From Sediminicola arcticus (GTDB taxonomy: Bacteria > Bacteroidota > Bacteroidia > Flavobacteriales > Flavobacteriaceae), in assembly GCF_040566695.1 (NCBI RefSeq), contig NZ_JBEXAE010000003.1, positions 434,001-498,000 on the forward strand: DNA of 64,000 nt, in the 5' to 3' direction. The position numbers and the translations under genes were made by a program. The notes under the pieces are model-generated. The model was given only the letters and a program-made list of their open reading frames with translations. It was not told the origin of the DNA and did not search any database. Positions 27,712 through 34,806 of the stretch are shown piece after piece (position 1 is the first letter of the stretch; every line of letters begins with the position of its first letter).

Positions 27712-28440
27712 ATGGAAAAATCAGTTACCGAAGCAATCAATTATAGGCGTTCTGTACGTATTTTTAATGATACTGTTGAATTGGATGATGACAAGGTTGT
27801 ACAATGCATTAAAAATGCAACGCTCGCCCCCACTAGCAGTAATCTACAATTATGGGAATTTTACCATATAACTTCTAAAGAGGTGCGTTTGGAAATGACT
27901 AAAGCATGTTTAGACCAAAATGCAGCTAAAACAGCCAAACAAATAGTCGTGGTAGTGGCCAGAAGAGATCTTTGGAGTGAGAGGGCGAAGGCAAACCTAG
28001 ATTTTTTAAATAAAAGTTTTGGAAACAAAAAAAAGGAAGACCTCACCAAAAGGGAAAAATTTGCCTTAAACTACTACTCCAAATTAATTCCTAGTCTTTA
28101 TACAGAATTTTTAGGCATTTTAGGTGCTGTTAGGTACGTAATTTTTAATAGTATAGGGCTTTTTAAACCCATGTACAAACAGGTCCGAAATTCTGACATG
28201 AGAATTGTAGCCCATAAAAGTGCTGGTTTGGCAGCACAAAACTTTATGTTGAGTATGGCCGCAATTGGATATGACACATGTCCTATGGAAGGAAGCGACA
28301 CCAACATGGTAAAAAGAATGTTAGGACTACCTTATGGAGCTGAAATCACAATGGTTATTGGATGTGGGGTAAGGGATGAAAATGGCATCTATGGCCCCAG
28401 ATTTAGGGTGCCGTTTGAAGAAGTCTACAAAAAGGTGTAA
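27712..28440 (+). CDS. Nitroreductase family flavoprotein
   Basis: FMN-dependent oxidoreductase fold, 242 residues. The N-terminal NYRRSVRIF and PTSSNLQLWEF segments are the FMN-binding signature, and the late part has VIGCGVRDENGIYGPRFR, also typical. A helical insert of about 60 residues (roughly 95-150) extends the usual core. Physiological substrate unknown. It follows ALDH3 closely and converges on pxpC with four bases between stops. Confidence 0.88.
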   Translation: MEKSVTEAINYRRSVRIFNDTVELDDDKVVQCIKNATLAPTSSNLQLWEFYHITSKEVRLEMTKACLDQNAAKTAKQIVVVVARRDLWSERAKANLDFLNKSFGNKKKEDLTKREKFALNYYSKLIPSLYTEFLGILGAVRYVIFNSIGLFKPMYKQVRNSDMRIVAHKSAGLAAQNFMLSMAAIGYDTCPMEGSDTNMVKRMLGLPYGAEITMVIGCGVRDENGIYGPRFRVPFEEVYKKV

Positions 28441-28444
28441 TTTT

Positions 28445-29284
28445 CTATATCAATTTAAAAGAAAGATGATCCCCATATCGCTTTTGGGAAAGAATGGAAA
28501 TCGCCTTTTCGGAAAGTTGGAAAATACGGGGGTATCCCCCGGTGGTCTGACCGTCTTTCATTAAAATGATCAATTTCCCTGAAGGGGTCAGTTGAATTGT
28601 TCCTGGAAGCGTCGCCGAGGTTAACATGGAAATGGAATGGATATCAATGGCTTCATTGAGCTGATATGCCATTCGGTTATTTTCCTTGGCTACTGTAAAT
28701 TCCCCACTGAACAAAACTTCTAGTTGCTGGTCTGTCAATAATCTATATTCTGGACCCTCAAAAACCTCCAAAACTGTTTCTTTTAATAACGTATGTGGTT
28801 TAAGTTCTTGTATTTTAGGGTCAAAACTTTTACACTCTTCATAGGGTATTTCATCATAATCCTTAATTCTTGAAGAAATGGTCAAGGGTTTGTAATAGGA
28901 TCTACTTCCTAAAACAAGCGGAGGTTTAAAACCACCTTTGATTGCAAGATATGCCCTCCATCCATGTTCTAATTTTCCAAAAGAAAGTTTATCCCCAGCA
29001 AAAACCTTATGAACTTTGAAATGTTTTATAGGCTTTTCGTTTAAGCTCACGGAGAGTTCAGCACCTCCTACTGTGATATAGGTATCTAACTCAAATTCTA
29101 GGGTTGGGCCTGTCATGGTAATTTCCAAAACCGCTGCCTTTTTATCATTTTCCAACAACATGTTGAGCATGGCATAGGTAAAAGAGTCCATTACCCCACT
29201 AACGGGCACCCCTTTATTTCTGTAATTGAACCTTCCCAAATCTTGTACCGTAGTAAAAAACCCAGACTTTATAAACTTAAGCAT
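28445..29284 (-). CDS. pxpC: 5-oxoprolinase subunit C (KipA-like)
   Basis: One of three subunits of the ATP-dependent prokaryotic 5-oxoprolinase that opens 5-oxoproline to glutamate. 279 residues. Motifs: IKSGFFTTVQDLGR at the start, GVPVSGVMD, and TGGYPRI near the end, all typical of KipA/YbgK. Older annotation as a biotin-dependent carboxylase domain is misleading. Overlaps pxpB by 8 bases. Confidence 0.93.
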   Translation of the reverse strand: MLKFIKSGFFTTVQDLGRFNYRNKGVPVSGVMDSFTYAMLNMLLENDKKAAVLEITMTGPTLEFELDTYITVGGAELSVSLNEKPIKHFKVHKVFAGDKLSFGKLEHGWRAYLAIKGGFKPPLVLGSRSYYKPLTISSRIKDYDEIPYEECKSFDPKIQELKPHTLLKETVLEVFEGPEYRLLTDQQLEVLFSGEFTVAKENNRMAYQLNEAIDIHSISMLTSATLPGTIQLTPSGKLIILMKDGQTTGGYPRIFQLSEKAISILSQKRYGDHLSFKLI

Positions 29285-30014
29285 CCATCTTAGTTTTTTT
29301 CAATTTATAAATCCCCACTTCTCCCTGTAATTTAAGTAGGTCGAACTCTCCCTTGGTAATGGCATAAAACTTAATCTTATCCCCAACATTTACAAAACAA
29401 GGATTTTCATTGTCCTTATTAAATAATGGAACTGGACAATTCCCGATAATATTCCATCCTCCTGGAGATTCTTGTGGATAAATTCCTGTTTGTTGTCCGG
29501 CTAGTCCTACAGAACCTTTTTCAACGTTTAGCCTAGGGGTTTCTCTCCTAACGATTTCTAGGGATGGAGGTAATCCGCCCAAGTACATAAAACCTGGTAG
29601 AAAACCGATACCATAAACGGTATATGTATGTTTTGTATGCAGGGAAACTACTTCTGATGGTGTCATGGTCAGTTTTTCGCCCACCTCCTTTATATCAGCG
29701 GCAAAATTCCCTTCATAACACACTGGCAGTTCCCATAGGTATTTCTCTACATGATGATCTCCTAATTTTTGGGAATACCATTCTTTCAGTTCTTTGCTGA
29801 ATGACTTATAATCGATTTTTCCTGCCCGATGAATTAGGGCCAAAGAGTTGTAGGCAGGGACCATTTCCCATTCCTTTTCATTCAAATGGTTCTCCTTTAA
29901 ATGCTTAGTGAAATGAAGGATATCGTTCAAGATCTGTTCTTCAACTTTATTGGGCCATTCTACGAGTACAGCAAAATCCCCAAAAGGACGAATGGAAATT
30001 GTATAAGAGTTCAC
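29277..30014 (-). CDS. pxpB: 5-oxoprolinase subunit B (KipI-like)
   Basis: 245 residues with the KipI/YbgJ blocks: RPFGDFAVLVEW near the N-terminus, HTYTVYGIGFLPGFMYLGGL in the middle and PGGWNIIGNCPVPLF near the end. It forms a complex with PxpC. Overlaps the pxpA stop by 4 bases and pxpC by 8, so translation is coupled. Confidence 0.93.
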   Translation of the reverse strand: MNSYTISIRPFGDFAVLVEWPNKVEEQILNDILHFTKHLKENHLNEKEWEMVPAYNSLALIHRAGKIDYKSFSKELKEWYSQKLGDHHVEKYLWELPVCYEGNFAADIKEVGEKLTMTPSEVVSLHTKHTYTVYGIGFLPGFMYLGGLPPSLEIVRRETPRLNVEKGSVGLAGQQTGIYPQESPGGWNIIGNCPVPLFNKDNENPCFVNVGDKIKFYAITKGEFDLLKLQGEVGIYKLKKTKMDA

Positions 30015-30754
30015 GATATTAAATAGATCTGTTGTTTGGGCAATTCATTTGAAAGATACATTAATATTTGTAATGCCGAAGGGGTATCTCCATGAATACA
30101 ATAGGTTTTCGCATCCATCTTTTGCTCTGTCCCATTTAAGGTGTTTACTACCTTATTCTTCACCATAGTAGTGATATGATTTAAGACTTCAACGGGATTG
30201 TGGATAACGGCTTTTGGAGTACTTCTAGATACCAAAGTGAGGTCTGAATTATAGTTTCGGTCCCCAAAAGCTTCCACCAATACTTTAAAACCACGCTTTA
30301 AGCCTTCCTCCTCCAAAACAGATCCATATGGTGCATAAATATGTGACCCTTCCTTAAACTGCTTTACAGCATCCAAAAAAACGATGGCCAAAGCCCTGTC
30401 CTTGGCAATATCATTGTACAATGCTCCGTGCGCTTTTATATGATGTAGAGCTATCCCTTCGGTTTGCAAAATAGAAACCAAGGCAGATACCTGCTCCCCA
30501 ATAGAACTTTTCAATAGTTCAATGGGCATTGATAGAGATACCCGTCCAAAATTTTTTTTATCTGGATAAGAAGGATGTGCCCCAATTTTCACTTGTTCCT
30601 TTTTAGCCAAAACAACTACTCTTTTCATGGACTCTTTATCACCTGCATGACCACCGCAAGCAATATTACAGGAGGAAATATAAGGAAACAAACTTTCTTC
30701 ATTTCCTATGCCTTCACCAACGTCACAATTGATGTCTATATAGTTTTTTTCCAT
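30011..30754 (-). CDS. pxpA: 5-oxoprolinase subunit A (LamB/YcsF family)
   Basis: 247 residues. INCDVGEGIGNEE at the start, CGGHAGD, GAHPSYPD and HHIKAHGALYND are the family motifs with metal- and substrate-binding Asp/His residues; CIHGDTPSA is near the end. It starts directly after the stop of the NRAMP-like transporter gene, with no gap. Confidence 0.95.
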   Translation of the reverse strand: MEKNYIDINCDVGEGIGNEESLFPYISSCNIACGGHAGDKESMKRVVVLAKKEQVKIGAHPSYPDKKNFGRVSLSMPIELLKSSIGEQVSALVSILQTEGIALHHIKAHGALYNDIAKDRALAIVFLDAVKQFKEGSHIYAPYGSVLEEEGLKRGFKVLVEAFGDRNYNSDLTLVSRSTPKAVIHNPVEVLNHITTMVKNKVVNTLNGTEQKMDAKTYCIHGDTPSALQILMYLSNELPKQQIYLIS

Positions 30755-31948
30755 CTAAAAAAGTCCAATTACCTTTAAAATACTCTTCATTCCCAGCACT
30801 ATCACCAATAAAATTATAAAAATAGCCAATACATTTTGTAACCTTGAATTTTTATAGGAACCCATGAGAGCTACTTTATTGGCCACCCACAATAAAAAAA
30901 TGGCTATGACGGGTAATAGAATACCGTTGGTTACCTGTGCGAATTGAATAATTTCTAATGGAGTAATTCCAAATGTCAATGAAAGGACGCCTAAAACTAT
31001 AATAGCCATCCACACCAATTTAAATTTTAGATCTTTCAGACCTGCTTTCCACCCAAAACAACTGTTTACGACATAGGCAGCAGCCAGGGGAGCCGTTATT
31101 GCAGAAGTGATTCCTGCAGCGAATAACCCTATTCCCATAAAATACCGGGCCCCATTACCATACAATGGTTCAAGACCTTTGGCTAAATCCAACACCGAAG
31201 AGACATCCCCTTTAGGAATGGTGGTAGCTGCAATGATAATAGCCATGGAAACAAAGCCTCCCAAGGTAATGGATATGAAAGTATCCTTTCTAGCAGCTTT
31301 TAAATCTTCCTTAGATTTCCATTTTTCACTAACCAGAGAAGCATGTAAAAACAAATTATAAGGAACTACGGTTGTCCCCACCAATGCTATTAAGGTAAAA
31401 ATGCTGTTTTCTGGCATAGATGGAACCAACATACCCTTCAATACTTCCAGAATATTGGGTTTAGTGATGATAGCAGTCAGTAAAAAAGAAAGGCTCATAA
31501 TAATCACTAAGGTGACCAATACTTTTTCCAATATTTTATAATTTCCAAAATACAATAAACAAAACGCTATGGCTCCTACAATAAATGGATAATAGGCAAT
31601 GTATCCACTACCAAAAATAGCTTCGAGGCCCAAGGTGGCCCCGCCTATGTTCCCCCCTTCGTAAGCCGTATTTCCAATGACAATAGCCCCTAGGATTATC
31701 CCAATTACCAAATTACGGAACAATGGAATTTGGATTTGTTCTTTAATGACATCTGCAAGGCCTTTCTGGGTAATAATGCCCAACCTTGCCGACATTTCCT
31801 GAAGTACAATGGTCGCAACTATAGAAAGCAGCATTGCCCATAACAAGGAGAAACCAAACTGCACCCCAGCCAAAGTGCAAGCAGTGACTGTCCCTGGACC
31901 TATAAATGCCGCTGCCACTAATACTCCAGGACCAATATTTTTAAACAT
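30755..31948 (-). CDS. NRAMP-superfamily permease lacking the metal-binding motifs (YcsG type)
   Basis: 397 residues with about eleven transmembrane segments and clear SLC11/NRAMP similarity. The two unwound-helix motifs that bind metal are changed. TM1 reads GPGT (17-20) where metal transporters have DPGN, and TM6 reads VVPYNLFLH (Pro196) where they have MPHNLYLH. The aspartate, asparagine and methionine ligands are thus all missing. It is embedded in the oxoprolinase operon (no gap to pxpA, 1 base after DUF2891), as ycsG is in Bacillus subtilis. Import of 5-oxoproline or a related acid is inferred from context; metal transport looks unlikely. Confidence 0.85.
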   Translation of the reverse strand: MFKNIGPGVLVAAAFIGPGTVTACTLAGVQFGFSLLWAMLLSIVATIVLQEMSARLGIITQKGLADVIKEQIQIPLFRNLVIGIILGAIVIGNTAYEGGNIGGATLGLEAIFGSGYIAYYPFIVGAIAFCLLYFGNYKILEKVLVTLVIIMSLSFLLTAIITKPNILEVLKGMLVPSMPENSIFTLIALVGTTVVPYNLFLHASLVSEKWKSKEDLKAARKDTFISITLGGFVSMAIIIAATTIPKGDVSSVLDLAKGLEPLYGNGARYFMGIGLFAAGITSAITAPLAAAYVVNSCFGWKAGLKDLKFKLVWMAIIVLGVLSLTFGITPLEIIQFAQVTNGILLPVIAIFLLWVANKVALMGSYKNSRLQNVLAIFIILLVIVLGMKSILKVIGLF

Positions 31949-31949
31949 A

Positions 31950-33050
31950 TTACTTGGTTTTATTTAAAGAATAGAGAGCAAAGGTGCCCAACCAATGTGT
32001 GCTTTCATAATTATTGTCAACTATATTCGGAAGAGAATAATTGATGTGGGCATTGGCTATATTCTTTAAATGACCGTATTCTGGCAGGGTTTCAGCGATT
32101 CCATATAAACACCAAGCTCTACTAAAATTAAGCCCGTCAAGATGTACCAGCTTACCATCGGTTCTATCGGCTACTTTACCTGGTTCCAATTTAAAACTAG
32201 GATCTCCCAATTGTGGCATAAAAGCATCCAACCATTTCTTGAAAGCCTCCTTGGCATATACTTTACGAACAAGGTTAATTTCCTCCAAGCAAGGAGAAAG
32301 AAAATCAAACCCGCTTGGTTCCCACTCTATAGGGCAACCCTGATCATTGGTATAAAATCGGTCTACGCCGTCTTTAATCGACTGCATTAACAAAACATCA
32401 TTTATAGCAACTGCATAATCCCAAGCCAAGGAGAGTCCAAAAGCTGTATTGGAATGTTCCCCTACCCTACTAGGATAAATTAATTTTGGCAAGAACGATT
32501 CATAGGAGGCAACAATAAATCTTGTTAGGGGCTCTAGATTATATTCCAATTCTTTCGCCATGGGGTCGTCCCAAGTATGTAATTCTTGAGCTAGCTTTAA
32601 TATCCAGGCCCATCCATAGGTGCGTTCAAAAGAAATATTTCCTGCCATTTCAAAATAGGCCATTTCTTGTGCAATATTTTCACCTGATAATGATTCTGTA
32701 AGTGTTTCACGAATCAAAGCTGCCTTACCCAAGTCAGGAAATTGCTTTAGCAATGAGACCAAGGACCAATGCCCGTGAACAGACGAATGCCAATCAAAAC
32801 AACCATAAAATGAAGGATGTAAGGCTTTTGGATTTTTTAAATGAGTAGAGTCGTTTAAGGTTTGTCCTAGTTTGTTAGGATACTCAACCTGCAGACAGTT
32901 TAAAGGTAATTCTGCCAGCCTATTTGCCTCAGACAAGGTTAAAAAAGGGGCTTTAGAAATAGGTAGCTCTTGATTTTTTGGTTTCGGCTTCTCTTTACAA
33001 TTGAGGAATAATGTTAGAAGAACTAAGCATAGAGTAAATTTACACTTCAT
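31950..33050 (-). CDS. DUF2891 family lipoprotein
   Basis: 366 residues from the ATG at 33050. A longer frame opens 19 codons earlier, but the later start gives a proper lipoprotein signal (MKCKFTLCLV... LFLNC), so the mature protein is probably anchored in a periplasm-facing membrane leaflet. The body has many Trp/His/Tyr motifs (GCFDWHSSVHGHWSL, YGWAWILKL, EWEPSGFDFLSPC) in a helical pattern like alpha/alpha-toroid enzymes. DUF2891 has no assigned function. First gene of the oxoprolinase operon, 1 base before the permease, so a role in supplying or processing pyroglutamyl compounds is a reasonable guess. Confidence 0.85.
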   Translation of the reverse strand: MKCKFTLCLVLLTLFLNCKEKPKPKNQELPISKAPFLTLSEANRLAELPLNCLQVEYPNKLGQTLNDSTHLKNPKALHPSFYGCFDWHSSVHGHWSLVSLLKQFPDLGKAALIRETLTESLSGENIAQEMAYFEMAGNISFERTYGWAWILKLAQELHTWDDPMAKELEYNLEPLTRFIVASYESFLPKLIYPSRVGEHSNTAFGLSLAWDYAVAINDVLLMQSIKDGVDRFYTNDQGCPIEWEPSGFDFLSPCLEEINLVRKVYAKEAFKKWLDAFMPQLGDPSFKLEPGKVADRTDGKLVHLDGLNFSRAWCLYGIAETLPEYGHLKNIANAHINYSLPNIVDNNYESTHWLGTFALYSLNKTK

Positions 33051-33099
33051 GGGGAACATATTATTTATATAAAAATTAAAAGTACATATAATGAACCTA

Positions 33100-33121
33100 A
33101 AATTCACAAATAAGTGAATTT
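33100..33121. promoter_or_regulatory. Perfect inverted repeat upstream of the oxoprolinase operon
   Basis: AAATTCAC and GTGAATTT (8-base arms) around a 6-base AAATAA spacer, 50 bases upstream of the DUF2891 start. The shape fits an operator for a dimeric regulator. No regulator gene is adjacent. Confidence 0.5.
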
Positions 33122-33223
33122 CCGTATAATGAGGAGATTTCTAGTTATTTTTCATTTCAAATTACTGCTAATCAAATTGGTCTTAAACCCGTGCCTAACG
33201 TATTAAAACGATCATAAACAATG

Positions 33224-33280
33224 TAGTTCGTCTAAAATTTTGCAGTTCATCTAAAAGTTGACAATTCCAGATAATATTCC
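33224..33280. repeat. Three tandem 19-base repeats in the divergent promoter region
   Basis: Units at 33224-33242 and 33243-33261 share AGTTC-TCTAAAA and agree at 14 of 19 positions; a third, weaker unit (CAATTCC...) follows at 33262-33280 in the same phase. Head-to-tail GTTC motifs are reminiscent of direct-repeat sites of LytTR-type regulators, though those usually repeat every 21 bases. They lie 48 bases before the next + strand gene. Confidence 0.5.
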
Positions 33281-33327
33281 TAAAAAATTACGGTTATACT
33301 AATCCCGAACCTTAATTGACCTATTTA

Positions 33328-33771
33328 ATGACCTGCTTACAGTGTAAAAAAGAACTAAGTTATATTGACCATAAAAATTCCATGGACATCTTAGGAGTTG
33401 AACTTTGTGATAAGCACTTTGTTCAATTAAGAAAATTAATCCATAAAAATAATACCCCTGTTGAAGCCGTACAATTGTATTACGGTCTTAAAAATGCAGG
33501 AGTTCATCCTATGTTAGAATGGTGGGATGGAAAAAAATCTGTAGATATAGCTATCTCTAGGGTAAAACTCAATATAGAAATAGACACAGAATACAGTATG
33601 ATTACTCATGAACAGGCCATTAATGATTTAGAAGAGGCTATGCATTCTTTTAAAAATGGATTTACAACCATTAGAATTCCACACGTTGTTATAAAATATT
33701 ACTTAAAAGAAACAGTAAACAACATTTTGGGTATTATGGAAGGATTAAAAGCGAACATCAAGGTAATATGA
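33328..33771 (+). CDS. Unknown protein with N-terminal zinc-ribbon-like motif and possible nuclease-like fold
   Basis: 147 residues from the ATG at 33328; the frame extends four codons further up only to a TTG. The N-terminus has CLQCKKE and a later CDKHF, a possible CxxC...CxxH metal site. The middle segment HPMLEWWDGKKSVDIAI...LNIEID resembles the strand arrangement of Vsr/DUF559-type PD-(D/E)xK proteins, with the acidic residues in plausible places. This is weak resemblance only. A small membrane protein gene follows after 23 bases. Confidence 0.55.
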   Translation: MTCLQCKKELSYIDHKNSMDILGVELCDKHFVQLRKLIHKNNTPVEAVQLYYGLKNAGVHPMLEWWDGKKSVDIAISRVKLNIEIDTEYSMITHEQAINDLEEAMHSFKNGFTTIRIPHVVIKYYLKETVNNILGIMEGLKANIKVI

Positions 33772-33794
33772 AATAACCTATAAAACCAATAATT

Positions 33795-33968
33795 ATGGAG
33801 AACAATAAAAAAATTCTGAGTATTCCATTAAGAGTTTCTATGTTCTTTATTCTAGTAGGATTTTTATTTAAAATCCTACATTGGCCACTAGAATCAACCT
33901 TACTAACATTAGCTTTTATAAGTATCTTGGTACTCTATGTGATACAATTTCAGAAAAAGCAAAAATAA
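33795..33968 (+). CDS. Small two-helix membrane protein with FKILHWP motif
   Basis: 57 codons. Two hydrophobic helices with FKILHWPLES between them. The FKI-HWP pattern occurs at the start of gliding protein GldL and in several short Bacteroidota membrane proteins, so this may be a GldL-N-like fragment family; gliding function is not implied. It follows the preceding gene by 23 bases and precedes a four-helix protein by 24 bases, so the three may be one transcript. Confidence 0.6.
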   Translation: MENNKKILSIPLRVSMFFILVGFLFKILHWPLESTLLTLAFISILVLYVIQFQKKQK

Positions 33969-33992
33969 ATATTTTTAGCCTATAATAAATTA

Positions 33993-34334
33993 ATGTTGAT
34001 TTCTTTCTGGTCCATCAATGGCCTTATCCAGATATTTCATCTCCCTATCGCACTTTATACCCAAGGGATACTTGTGATCTCCTTGGTTATTTGGTTCATT
34101 CTGGAAGGAACAGCCTATTTTTCCGAAAAGAATATAAACAGGAAGTTAAACACAGGCCTAATCATTTGGAACCTAATTATGGCACTAGGCAGTATTGCTA
34201 TAATGACGGGAGGATTCTTTATGCTTTTGGAATGGGATTATGCCCTTCCGCTTCTAACACTAGTCGTATTTTTGATTACCGTATACATCTTTAAGGATAT
34301 TTTTGCGCAAGAATTGAGGGAAGAAAAATCATAA
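33993..34334 (+). CDS. Small multi-pass membrane protein, unknown
   Basis: 113 residues with about four transmembrane helices and a charged tail (AQELREEKS). No family is recognised. The ATG at 33993 is the only sensible start and follows the 57-residue membrane protein by 24 bases, which suggests they are co-expressed. Confidence 0.5.
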   Translation: MLISFWSINGLIQIFHLPIALYTQGILVISLVIWFILEGTAYFSEKNINRKLNTGLIIWNLIMALGSIAIMTGGFFMLLEWDYALPLLTLVVFLITVYIFKDIFAQELREEKS

Positions 34335-34806
34335 TTACACCTAAAGTTGATCACGTGTTTTTATGTTCTTTCATTTCGGATATTCTATTTTTTATTTTAT
34401 CAACAGATATTTCAGAACATAATAACTCAACCTAAGTTTTGAGGTCTAAAAAGTGTATCTTAATAGATCTGATTTTCTAAAATATGAACTTCCCACTTTA
34501 AACCCAGTTTCAATACCTTTAAACATTCTATACTTTTTTCTCCAGAAGTATCACCTCCATAAAAAATAAAAAAATATTCTAAAATGTAACCACTTAACGA
34601 ATATTTCGACTTTTTGTAGCGTAGGAATATTCTGCATTTTTTAAGAACGTTTTCCTCATAAAGCATTCTTATGAAAAAAAGATCTACTATATCCATTCTA
34701 TTTTACGCCTTTTGTATCTTTTCTATTCTATGGTCTGCTTTTATTATTTTTGGCTGTTAATGAGAGTAACTACTTTAGAAATAAATACTTGAAGAGTTTA
34801 ATAAAA
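34335..34806. other. Gap with one possible micro-ORF
   Basis: No confident gene. A + strand frame at 34671-34760 encodes 29 residues: a basic start (MKKRSTIS), one hydrophobic helix and a final Gly-Cys. It could be a membrane micropeptide, but there is no homology support. A longer minus-strand frame across the same bases looks like chance. Confidence 0.3.

Noticed and set aside
28445..29284. Biotin-dependent carboxyltransferase
   Set aside because: That name comes from distant domain similarity; pxpA and pxpB beside it show it is the C subunit of 5-oxoprolinase.
34460..34696. 78-residue minus-strand ORF before the M16 gene
   Set aside because: Composition is unlike a protein gene and it overlaps the equally doubtful + strand micro-ORF; no signal for either.
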